Assembly: GCA_021789355.1 (NCBI GenBank)
Contig: JAJYJR010000193.1
Coordinates: forward strand, 4,328 to 9,435
Reading direction: 5' to 3'
Origin: Chloroflexota bacterium
Lineage (GTDB): Bacteria > Chloroflexota > Limnocylindria > Limnocylindrales > CSP1-4
DNA length: 5,108 bases
Shown here: positions 1 through 5,108 of the stretch, in pieces
Numbering within the stretch: the stretch's first letter is position 1
How the letters are laid out: each line of letters starts with the position of its first letter
The notes under the pieces: model-generated
Database searches by the model: none
Told to the model about the DNA's origin: nothing
Seen by the model: only the letters and a program-made list of their open reading frames with translations
Program-made: the position numbers and the translations under genes

Positions 1-1
1 C

Positions 2-454
2 GAGGAACGGATCGCGATGAACGCGCATCCGGTGAAAGGCTACGAGATCATCAAGCCCGTGGCGCGCCTGGCCCCCGAGCTGCCGATCATCCTGCACCAC
101 CACGAGTGGTACAACGGATCGGGGTACCCGGACCACCTGGTCGGCGAGGACATCCCCAAGCTTGCGCGCATCCTGCACGTCGCCGACGCCTTCGAGGCCA
201 TGACGGCCAGCCGGCCCTACCGCCTGCGGCCGCTGTCGAAGGAGCAGGCGATGGCGGAGTTGCGCAAGTACGCGGGCATCCAGTTCGACCCCGTGGTGCT
301 CGACGCGTTCGCGCGCACCGATCGGGTCGCGGGCGTGGTGGACCCGGGCAAACCCGCGACTCACGCGGCGCCCGTCGCGCTGGTGGCCAGGATCGCCGGC
401 CGGGCTCACGGGGGTGGGCAGGCGGGGGACCAGCCGGCGGCCGATGCCCACTGA
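2..454 (+). CDS. HD-GYP domain phosphohydrolase, C-terminal part (5' end outside the window)
   Basis: This is the C-terminal half of an HD-GYP domain, a metal-dependent phosphohydrolase fold whose known members hydrolyse cyclic di-GMP (some cyclic GMP-AMP). Visible landmarks in order are the HPVKG segment (HPxxG, about 26-40), HHHE followed by NGSGYP (95-130; the HHE and GYP signature with two metal-binding histidines), and VADAFEAMT followed by RPYR (179 to about 220), which supplies the late conserved aspartate. The domain closes with FDPVVLDAF near 283-309. An Ala/Gly-rich tail of about 45 residues then runs to the TGA at 452-454. The ATG at 17 is not the likely start: the codons from position 2 (EERIAM) already match the family just before HPxxG, so the gene enters from the left edge. 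The first HD pair, and any sensor or response-regulator domain, lie outside. Domain assignment is firm; the exact nucleotide substrate is family inference. Confidence 0.93.
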   Translation, partial: EERIAMNAHPVKGYEIIKPVARLAPELPIILHHHEWYNGSGYPDHLVGEDIPKLARILHVADAFEAMTASRPYRLRPLSKEQAMAELRKYAGIQFDPVVLDAFARTDRVAGVVDPGKPATHAAPVALVARIAGRAHGGGQAGDQPAADAH

Positions 455-458
455 GATG

Positions 459-477
459 GCGGCCCTGCCGGGGCCGC
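459..477 (+). terminator. GC-rich stem-loop just after the HD-GYP stop, possible terminator
   Basis: GCGGCCC (459-465) and GGGCCGC (471-477) form a perfect 7-bp stem with a 5-nt loop, starting 4 nt after the TGA. There is no T-run downstream, so it is not a classical intrinsic terminator; it could still pause transcription or protect a 3' end. In DNA this GC-rich a short perfect stem can also arise by chance. Confidence 0.3.
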
Positions 478-574
478 GGGCGACGACGACGTTCAGCTTG
501 GACGCACGAGCCGCCGATGCACGCTGAGGTCGCCGCGCCACCGCGGTCACGGTCCCCGGAATCCGCCTGAACCT

Positions 575-579
575 GGAAG
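575..579 (+). promoter_or_regulatory. Ribosome binding site for the DUF5317-MFS gene
   Basis: GGAAG lies 7 nt before the ATG at 587. It supports that ATG as the start; a second in-frame ATG follows immediately at 590 and would change the protein by only one residue. Confidence 0.5.
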
Positions 580-586
580 CCGCTGA

Positions 587-2773
587 ATGATGCTCGTCGC
601 GGTTGCCGTCGCGCTGATCCTGGGTCTGCTCATCGGCGGTCGCCCCGAGAACCTCTCGCGGATCCGGTTCCGCTGGGGAACGTTCCTGTTCGTCGCGGTC
701 GTGATCCGCTACGGGACGGAGGCGGCGATCCGCTACGGCGTCGAGCCCGTTGCGATGCTCAGGCTCCCGCTGTACGTGCTCGCGTTCGCCGCGATCGCGG
801 CAATCCTCTGGGCCAACCGGGCGCAGCCGGGCCTCCTCGTCGCCGCTGCCGGGGTGGCCTCAAACGGCCTGGCCGTCGTCCTGAACGGTGGCTGGATGCC
901 GGTCTGGCGGCCGGCGCTGGAGCTCGTGGGCATGACGCCGGCCGACCTGGCCGTGTCCTTCCACCGGTTGCTGCCGGACAAGCTCGGGCTCGAGTTCCTG
1001 CTCCGCGGCGGACCCTTCGGCGACCTGGTCCCGGTGCCGTTGCCGGTGCTCACCAACGTCGCCAGCATCGGCGACGCGTTCGTCGCCGCGGGTCTGGCCT
1101 GGTACGTGTTCGCGACCCTCGTCGCCGCGCCCGAGAGGGAACCGTCCCCGGTCACGGAGGCGGGTGAGGTTGCCATGGCCGGCGCCATGACAGGCGCCGC
1201 GGGCCGCGGGACCGGCTCAGCCTCGGGTAGCTCGGCCGCCGTGGCCGGCGCCGCCACGGCGGTCGCCACCGGCTTCCTCACCCCGACACCGGCGAGGCGA
1301 GCCGCGCGCCGCTCCATCCACGGCCCCGAGCTCGCTCCGCGCGCCGGCATCGGCGAAACCGCCGTGCTGCGGCGACCCGTACTCCTCGGGGGCGCCGGCT
1401 CGAGCGTGGAGCTGGTGCCGGGCCCGGCGCAGACCGAGCCGGTGGGCAGCGCGGCCGCCGTGCCTGGGGCGGTTCCCCGCATGGCATCGGCCGCCGTGGT
1501 GTACGCGCCGCCGGCGCGTCGTGGGCTCGGCGGGCGCATCGGCGCCCATCCGTACGTCCGGCTCGCGCTCGACGCCAGGTTCTCCACCCTGTGGGTGGGG
1601 CAGACCATCAGCCTCCTCGGCGACCGGCTCAACCAGGTGGCCCTCGGAGTCCTGGTGCTCTCGATCACGGGATCGGCGCTCGACGTGGGCCTGACCTTCC
1701 TCGCCGCCACCCTGCCCAACCTCCTGTTCGGGCCCTTCGCCGGCACCTTCGTCGATCGCTGGAACCAGAAGCACGTCATGGTCGTCAGCGACCTGCTCCG
1801 GGCGGGGCTGGTGCTGCTCATCCCGCTCGCCGCCGAGCGCAGCGTGCTGCTCGCCTACCCCGTCGTGTTCGGCGTCACCACCGTCAGCATCTTCTTCCGG
1901 CCCGCCCGGACGGCCGTGATCCCGCGGATCGTGGCGACCGAGGACCTCACCCCGGCCAACGGCGCGATGTGGACCGCGGAGACGATGGCCGACGTCGTGG
2001 GCTACCCGATCGCCGGCCTCTTCGTCGCATTCCTGGGGAGCGCGCTCACGCTCGCCTTCTGGTTCGACGCGGCGTCGTACCTGGTCAGCGCCGCGCTCGT
2101 GCTCTCGTTGACCATCCCGCCGGTGATCCGGAGCGCCGCACCCATCGTGGTGGGCAGCGTGCGCAGGTTCATGGCGGAAGTCGGAGTGGGCTGGAGGTTC
2201 CTGCGCTCCGAGCCGGCGCTGTTCCAGAACACGCTGATCAGCGGACTCGCACAGCTCGCCGTTGGCGCGCTGGTCGCACTCCCGGTCGTGTACGCCCGCG
2301 ACGTGCTGCAGGGCTCCTTGATCCCGTATCCGCAGAGCTACGCGGCCCTCGACTTCGCCCTGGGCGTGGGCAACCTCGCGGGTGGCGTCGCCATCGGGGC
2401 CCTGGGTGCCGGCCGGCGCAAGGGGCCGCTGGTGATCGCCGGGTACGTCGTGCTGGGTCTGTCCACGGTGGCGATGGGCCTGACCGGCAACGAGCTGTTC
2501 GCGCTCACCTGCGCGCTGGTGGCCGGAGTCGCCAACATGGTCTTCATCATCCCGACCCAGACGCTGTTCGCCGAGCGCACACCGCAGGACCTGATGGGCC
2601 GGGTGGTGGGGATCCGGTCGAGCATGGTGCTCGGCCCTCTCACCCTCGCGATCGCCCTCAGCGGGGTGGTCGCACAGGTGGTGGGGCCCGCGGCAGTATT
2701 CGTCGGGTTCGGCCTGCTCACCGCGGTGGCGGGGGTGACGGGTCTCATGCTGCCTGCCGTGCGCGACGCGTAG
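587..2773 (+). CDS. DUF5317-like membrane module fused to an MFS transporter
   Basis: The 728-residue protein has two parts. Residues 1 to about 182 resemble DUF5317 proteins: a short first helix, the loop GGRPENLSRIRFR, five hydrophobic segments, and the motifs NGGWMPV (100-106), GDLVPVP (145-151) and IGDAFVAAGL (161-170). Stand-alone DUF5317 proteins are about this size and have no known function. Residues about 183-320 are an Ala/Gly/Ser/Pro/Arg-rich linker. Residues about 321-728 form a complete MFS transporter with about 12 hydrophobic segments, a motif-A-like loop GTFVDRWNQKHVMVVSD (386-402), and RTPQDLMGRV (664-673), as in the MFS_3/EntS-like drug and siderophore exporters. The frame is open throughout, so this is one gene as sequenced. 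By the positive-inside rule the five helices run N-out to C-in, which puts the linker and the MFS N-terminus in the cytoplasm as required. An in-frame ATG at 1481 (Met299) could start a normal-sized 430-residue transporter on its own. Substrate and direction of transport cannot be read from the sequence. Confidence 0.9.
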   Translation: MMLVAVAVALILGLLIGGRPENLSRIRFRWGTFLFVAVVIRYGTEAAIRYGVEPVAMLRLPLYVLAFAAIAAILWANRAQPGLLVAAAGVASNGLAVVLNGGWMPVWRPALELVGMTPADLAVSFHRLLPDKLGLEFLLRGGPFGDLVPVPLPVLTNVASIGDAFVAAGLAWYVFATLVAAPEREPSPVTEAGEVAMAGAMTGAAGRGTGSASGSSAAVAGAATAVATGFLTPTPARRAARRSIHGPELAPRAGIGETAVLRRPVLLGGAGSSVELVPGPAQTEPVGSAAAVPGAVPRMASAAVVYAPPARRGLGGRIGAHPYVRLALDARFSTLWVGQTISLLGDRLNQVALGVLVLSITGSALDVGLTFLAATLPNLLFGPFAGTFVDRWNQKHVMVVSDLLRAGLVLLIPLAAERSVLLAYPVVFGVTTVSIFFRPARTAVIPRIVATEDLTPANGAMWTAETMADVVGYPIAGLFVAFLGSALTLAFWFDAASYLVSAALVLSLTIPPVIRSAAPIVVGSVRRFMAEVGVGWRFLRSEPALFQNTLISGLAQLAVGALVALPVVYARDVLQGSLIPYPQSYAALDFALGVGNLAGGVAIGALGAGRRKGPLVIAGYVVLGLSTVAMGLTGNELFALTCALVAGVANMVFIIPTQTLFAERTPQDLMGRVVGIRSSMVLGPLTLAIALSGVVAQVVGPAAVFVGFGLLTAVAGVTGLMLPAVRDA

Positions 2774-2811
2774 GGCGCGCCGCATGCTGGCCGCGCGTGC
2801 GCGACGCGTAG
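2758..2811. repeat. 16-bp direct repeat spanning the MFS gene stop codon
   Basis: CGTGCGCGACGCGTAG occurs at 2758-2773, where its last three bases are the MFS stop codon, and again without change at 2796-2811, 38 bp further on. A shorter relative (GCCGTGCGCGA) recurs at 2853-2863. This looks like local duplication of the gene's 3' end. The rest of the gap to 2995 shows no gene. Confidence 0.75.
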
Positions 2812-2879
2812 CGTGCCCGCTCCGGCCTGCCGTGCGGCTGATGCGCCCGCCCGCCGTGCGCGATGCCTGGCCGCTCGGC

Positions 2880-2885
2880 GATAAT
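2880..2885 (+). promoter_or_regulatory. Possible -10 box upstream of the single-pass membrane protein gene
   Basis: GATAAT matches TATAAT at five of six positions and is one of the few AT-rich spots in the gap. It would place a transcript start about 100 nt before the ATG at 2996. No recognisable -35 box lies at the usual distance, so this is a weak suggestion. Confidence 0.2.
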
Positions 2886-2978
2886 CCGCGAGACGACCAC
2901 CGCGCGAACGACACCTGCCCGCGACCCGCATCCGCGCCGTCACCGACCGATGCCGCCCACGTCCCGGGCGCGACCACG

Positions 2979-2983
2979 AGGAG
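2979..2983 (+). promoter_or_regulatory. Ribosome binding site for the single-pass membrane protein gene
   Basis: AGGAG ends 12 nt before the ATG at 2996. The sequence is a good match but the spacing is longer than usual. It supports the ATG as start, as does the strongly acidic, low-hydrophobicity N-terminus that begins there. Confidence 0.4.
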
Positions 2984-2995
2984 CACGACACCGGC

Positions 2996-3643
2996 ATGAG
3001 CGAGCCACGACCGAACCCCGCGCAGCCCGTGCCGCCGGACGAGGAGCCTGCGGATCGGGAAGAGGGCGCGACGCCGGAGGAAGCCCTCGAACCGGAGGAG
3101 ACCGCGACGGCTGCCGAAGCCGCGGCTCCGTCCGCTGCCGGCGCTCCCCCCGAGGAGAAGCGGACGTCCGGAGGCAAGGGAGGCCGGGCCGCCGAGCCGA
3201 CCCCGCGACGGTCCGGGGGCTCGAAGGCACGACCCGCGGCCGCCTCGTCCGGACAGAAATCCGGCAGCGCACCTGCCCAGGGACCCACGCCCGTGGCCGG
3301 ATCGGGCGAGATCCCGTACATCGACGACCCGGTGTCCCGCATCTGGGTGGCGATCGTGGTCGGGCTCTTCGCGGTGGTGTTCCTCTACGCCGCGCTCCTC
3401 GGGCACGGCGGGATCCTGAACCCGGCTCATTCGCCATCGCCGCTGGCGACACCCGCCGCCTCGGTGACCACCTCCGCGGTTCCGGGCGCCGCGGTGAGCC
3501 CGGCCGCGAGTACTGCCCCGGGTTCGTCAACCAGCCCCGTCGCCAGCCCAGCGGCATCGTCGGCCGCTGGTGCCTCGAGCCCGGTGCCGTCGTCGGGCGC
3601 GTCGACCCTGCCGCTCGCCAGCCCGACTCCGTCGCCGAGCTGA
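2996..3643 (+). CDS. Single-pass membrane protein with disordered acidic N-terminus and Ser/Pro/Ala-rich C-terminus
   Basis: I do not recognise a named family for this 215-residue protein. Residues 1 to about 50 are rich in Glu, Pro and Ala. Residues about 53-80 turn basic (EEKR, then RR and SKAR), and up to about 104 there is no predicted fold. A compact segment, IPYIDDPVSRIW (106-117), leads straight into the only hydrophobic stretch, about 116-135. The remaining 80 residues are almost only Ala, Ser, Pro, Thr, Val and Gly with no charge, like wall-spanning or heavily O-glycosylated stalks. There is no signal peptide, so the helix probably acts as an internal anchor with N-terminus inside and C-terminus outside. 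The best-ordered part, around IPYIDDP and the helix, is the likeliest to be conserved. The stop at 3641-3643 is followed by a 112-bp gap before pcm. GC-rich third positions and a steady residue bias argue for real coding; function unknown. Confidence 0.7.
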   Translation: MSEPRPNPAQPVPPDEEPADREEGATPEEALEPEETATAAEAAAPSAAGAPPEEKRTSGGKGGRAAEPTPRRSGGSKARPAAASSGQKSGSAPAQGPTPVAGSGEIPYIDDPVSRIWVAIVVGLFAVVFLYAALLGHGGILNPAHSPSPLATPAASVTTSAVPGAAVSPAASTAPGSSTSPVASPAASSAAGASSPVPSSGASTLPLASPTPSPS

Positions 3644-3676
3644 TCGCGGACTCCGCCGAGCCGACCCGGACCCACC

Positions 3677-3724
3677 CGGTCGACCGCGGGACACATCGCC
3701 AGCCGACCGCCAACCGGCCGGCCG
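3677..3724. other. Two short perfect palindromes in the gap before pcm
   Basis: CGGTCGACCG (3677-3686) and CGGCCGGCCG (3715-3724) are each perfect 10-bp palindromes in the 112-bp gap between the membrane protein gene and pcm. They could be regulator half-site pairs, but such palindromes are frequent by chance at this base composition. Confidence 0.3.
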
Positions 3725-3745
3725 AACAGATCGCCGCCAGGCCAC

Positions 3746-3750
3746 GAGGG
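3746..3750 (+). promoter_or_regulatory. Ribosome binding site deciding the pcm start
   Basis: GAGGG lies 5 nt before the ATG at 3756. The only other in-frame ATG before the core domain, at 3966, has no such sequence in front of it. This favours a start that places the pentad repeats inside the protein. Confidence 0.5.
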
Positions 3751-3755
3751 CCGAG

Positions 3756-4604
3756 ATGATCCACCGGGGGGATGGGAAGGAACCGGGGCAGCGTGACGAG
3801 GAGCTCGGCGACGCCGAACGGCGCGACGCCGAGAGCCGCGACGCCGAGAGCCGCGACGCCGAACGGCGCTACGCCGAACGGCGCGACGCCGAGAGCCGCG
3901 ACGCCGAGAGCCGCGACGCCGAACGGCGCGACGCCGAGGATCCCTTCCTTGCCCGACGCCTCGCGATGATCCGGGATATCCGGGCCAGCGGCCCCCGCGA
4001 CCCGGACGTCCTCGATGCGCTCGCCCGGGTGCCCCGCGAGCGCTTCGTCCCGTTCGACCTCGTGAACCACGCCTACGACGATTCCGCGCTCGGGATCGGG
4101 CGCGGGCAGACGATCTCCCAGCCGTACATGGTGGCGCGCATGACCGAGCTGCTCGACCTGGCGGGGCTCCGCCGGCGCGAGCCGTCGCGGGCGCCACGGG
4201 CGCTCGACGTGGGCACGGGCTCGGGGTACCAGGCGGCGGTCATGGCCGCGATGGGCGCTGTCGTGGTGTCGATCGAGCGCGACCCCGAGCTGTCCGATGC
4301 GGCCGCCGATCGGCTGGTCGCGACCGGATTCGGCGACCAGGTGCTCTGCGTGGTCGGCGATGGGGGCGAGGGCTGGCCGGCGGCTGCGCCGTACGACGGG
4401 ATCGTGGTCGCCGCCGCCGCGCCGCAGGTCCCGGAGCCGCTCGTGGCTCAGCTCGCCGACGGTGGCCGGCTGGTGATCCCGGTCGGGACGCGTGACTTCC
4501 AGGTGCTCCACGTGGTGACCCGCCTTGGCACCCGGCTGGAGGAGCAGTCCTTGGATCCGTGCATGTTCGTGCCGCTGCTGGGGCGGTACGGGTTCCCCGG
4601 GTAG
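3756..4604 (+). CDS. pcm: Protein-L-isoaspartate O-methyltransferase with repeat-built N-terminal extension
   Basis: Pcm uses S-adenosylmethionine to methylate L-isoaspartyl residues in aged proteins, starting their repair in the cytoplasm (EC 2.1.1.77). The 282-residue product has a full catalytic domain from about residue 62. It shows PRERFVP, then GQTISQPYM (117-125, the family's hallmark with its conserved serine), the SAM-binding loop ALDVGTGSGYQ (149-159), the acidic end of the next strand SIERDPEL (E174), YDGIVVAAAAPQVP (from 213), GGRLVIPVG and the closing FVPLLG. The order and spacing follow E. coli Pcm (208 residues) closely. Residues 1-61 are extra: a short charged leader and then eight pentads at 19-58. 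Starting at the ATG at 3966 would give a usual length of 213 residues, but it would drop DPFLARRLA, which fits the family's first helix and lies upstream of that ATG. The start at 3756 also has a ribosome binding site. No key catalytic motif is missing. Confidence 0.95.
   Translation: MIHRGDGKEPGQRDEELGDAERRDAESRDAESRDAERRYAERRDAESRDAESRDAERRDAEDPFLARRLAMIRDIRASGPRDPDVLDALARVPRERFVPFDLVNHAYDDSALGIGRGQTISQPYMVARMTELLDLAGLRRREPSRAPRALDVGTGSGYQAAVMAAMGAVVVSIERDPELSDAAADRLVATGFGDQVLCVVGDGGEGWPAAAPYDGIVVAAAAPQVPEPLVAQLADGGRLVIPVGTRDFQVLHVVTRLGTRLEEQSLDPCMFVPLLGRYGFPG
3810..3929 (+). repeat. Eight 15-bp in-frame repeats (DAERR/DAESR) in pcm, built as a 60-bp duplication
   Basis: Two unit types alternate: A is GACGCCGAACGGCGC (DAERR) and B is GACGCCGAGAGCCGC (DAESR). 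The order is A B B A, A' B B A, where A' differs by one base (G to T at 3870, Asp to Tyr). So 3810-3869 and 3870-3929 are a 60-bp tandem duplication with a single mismatch, and each half is itself made of four related 15-bp units. A ninth, decayed start (GACGCCGAG) follows at 3930. In the protein, Asp and the second Arg of each pentad are four residues apart, which suits salt bridges along a charged helix. The length of 15 bp keeps the frame, so unit number can change without breaking pcm. Confidence 0.95.
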
Positions 4605-4605
4605 A

Positions 4606-4663
4606 GCACGCGCCGATCGCCGGGACTGCAATGCCGGTCGCCTGTGCCGCACGCGCCGATCGC
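4606..4663. repeat. 15-bp direct repeat just after the pcm stop
   Basis: GCACGCGCCGATCGC is present unchanged at 4606-4620 and 4649-4663, 43 bp apart, starting one base after the TAG. The second copy runs straight into a degenerate first unit of the 20-bp array (about 4662-4682). Confidence 0.8.
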
Positions 4664-4682
4664 GCCCGCTTCCCGGCCGATC

Positions 4683-4782
4683 TGGCCCACTTCCTGCCGA
4701 ACTGGCCCGCTTCCTGCCGAACTGGCCCGCTTTCTGCCGAACTGGCCCGCTTTCTGCCGAACTGGCCCGCTTCCTGCCGAAC
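4683..4782. repeat. Array of five 20-bp tandem repeats
   Basis: The unit is TGGCCCGCTTCCTGCCGAAC. Copies begin at 4683, 4703, 4723, 4743 and 4763. Variation is limited to A for G at unit position 7 in the first copy, and T for C at position 11 in the third and fourth. A degenerate extra unit with a one-base insertion precedes the array at about 4662-4682. There are no spacers between units, so it is not a CRISPR array. The unit length is close to two helical turns, so the same face of the DNA is presented at each repeat. Confidence 0.95.
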
Positions 4783-4868
4783 TACCACAGAGGGAACGCA
4801 AAGCAGCTGCGGGAGCGGCCCTGGCACCTGAATCGGCCCCCAGGACCTCGTCTTCGGCCTCCGGATCA

Positions 4869-4908
4869 CGAATTACGCAGCGCGAGGTGGCCTGAGCTGC
4901 GTGATTCG
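4869..4908. repeat. 13-bp inverted repeat with 14-nt loop
   Basis: CGAATTACGCAGC (4869-4881) pairs with GCTGCGTGATTCG (4896-4908) over all 13 positions, with one T-G wobble, around a 14-nt loop. It is unusually AT-containing for this window. It may be an RNA hairpin, an operator or a REP-like element; no T-run follows, so it is not a standard terminator. Confidence 0.7.
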
Positions 4909-4963
4909 CACGTCGCGGGATGCCAGGGGGTGCCCCGTGCTGCATAGCGGTCCACGGGTGATA

Positions 4964-4983
4964 GATCGGCAGAAAGCAGGGGT
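4964..4983 (-). repeat. Single inverted copy of the 20-bp unit
   Basis: Read on the minus strand, 4983-4964 matches the 20-bp unit at 15 of 20 positions, including 12 in a row (GCTTTCTGCCGA). It ends in GATC, like the degenerate unit at the head of the array. It lies about 180 bp beyond the array, in opposite orientation. Confidence 0.65.
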
Positions 4984-5010
4984 CCGGCGACGCGGGGGTC
5001 ACGTGATGCG

Positions 5011-5108
5011 AGGGGGCCCGCTCCCCGCGCCGGGGGCCCGCTCCCCGCGCCGGGGGCCCGCTCCCCGCGCCGGGGGCCCGCTCCACGCGCCGGGCCCCGA
5101 TTCCTGGC
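5011..5108. repeat. Second 20-bp tandem array, reaching the right edge
   Basis: The unit is CGGGGGCCCGCTCCCCGCGC. Copies start at 5011 (first base A), 5031, 5051 and 5071 (the last with A for C near its end). A changed fifth unit begins at 5091, and its end, ATTCCTGGC, drifts towards the first array's sequence. The array may continue outside the window. Each unit shares the core GGCCCGCTCCCCGC with GGCCCGCTTCCTGC of the first array (12 of 14 identical). Confidence 0.9.

Larger units (their letters stand above)
4605..5108. other. Repeat-rich region without a convincing gene
   Basis: After the pcm stop no reading frame on either strand carries a recognisable domain. The open frames present are caused by the repeats: a 20-bp period shifts frame at each unit, so the same bases are read in all three frames. 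The region holds a 15-bp direct repeat, a five-unit 20-bp array, a 13-bp inverted repeat, an inverted single unit and a second 20-bp array reaching the right edge. Positions 4783-4868 and 4909-4963 show nothing beyond short inverted matches such as CCCTGGCA (4819-4826) with TGCCAGGG (4921-4928). Confidence 0.7.

Noticed and set aside
17..19. ATG at 17 as the start of the HD-GYP gene.
   Set aside because: The codons before it match the HD-GYP family, and starting there would remove the HD pair needed for activity.
2784..2999. A 71-codon plus-strand frame between the MFS and single-pass protein genes.
   Set aside because: It overlaps the local direct repeats and the next gene's start, is mostly Arg/Pro/Ala, and has no recognisable motif.
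1217..3430. A 737-codon open frame on the minus strand opposite the MFS gene.
   Set aside because: It is rich in His, Arg, Gly and Glu as expected for the shadow of a GC-rich gene, and the plus strand encodes a clear 12-helix transporter.
3810..3938. On the minus strand the pcm repeats read as GVAPF/GVAAL pentads, reminiscent of a pentapeptide-repeat protein.
   Set aside because: A 15-bp repeat gives a 5-residue repeat in every frame. The plus-strand frame runs into an unmistakable Pcm domain, while the minus-strand frame has no other recognisable domain.
4662..4782. The 20-bp array as a CRISPR array.
   Set aside because: Units abut directly with no unique spacers, and there are no cas genes nearby.
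4683..4782. The five 20-bp direct repeats as plasmid origin iterons.
   Set aside because: Length and number would fit, but there is no rep or par gene and no AT-rich unwinding region; the neighbours look chromosomal.
4448..5086. Long open frames on the minus strand and short ones on the plus strand across the arrays.
   Set aside because: They consist of repeat translations and GC-rich anti-sense reading, without any domain, good ribosome binding site or steady codon bias.

Overview
The window is about 5.1 kb of very GC-rich bacterial DNA with four protein-coding regions, all on the + strand. GC-saturated third codon positions, Ala/Gly/Arg-rich proteins and the gene families present would suit a high-GC soil or freshwater Chloroflexota or Actinomycetota lineage. 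This placement is an inference from style and family content; there is no rRNA or other marker here.

Layout. Positions 1-454 hold the 3' end of an HD-GYP phosphohydrolase gene (cyclic-di-GMP phosphodiesterase family) cut by the left edge. After 132 bp with a GC-rich stem-loop comes a 728-residue membrane protein (587-2773) that joins a DUF5317-like five-helix module to a complete 12-helix major facilitator (MFS) transporter through a linker of about 140 residues. A 222-bp gap with a 16-bp direct repeat separates it from an unrecognised single-pass membrane protein with long low-complexity flanks (2996-3643). Then comes a protein-L-isoaspartate O-methyltransferase (pcm, 3756-4604) with an unusual N-terminal extension made of eight DAERR/DAESR pentads. 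The last 504 bp (4605-5108) hold no convincing gene. They carry a 15-bp direct repeat, an array of five 20-bp repeats, a 13-bp inverted repeat, one inverted copy of the 20-bp unit, and a second 20-bp array that runs towards the right edge.

How the parts relate. The genes are co-directional but separated by 112-222 bp, so a single operon is not demonstrated. HD-GYP proteins act in second-messenger signalling, MFS proteins export or import small molecules, and Pcm repairs aged proteins; no shared pathway is evident. No CRISPR, transposase, integrase, tRNA or rRNA was seen. The most interesting parts are the repeats: the two downstream arrays have the same 20-bp period and share a core close to GGCCCGCTYCCYGC, and the pcm extension is built from a near-perfect 60-bp duplication. 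I found nothing I can defend as a new multi-gene system.
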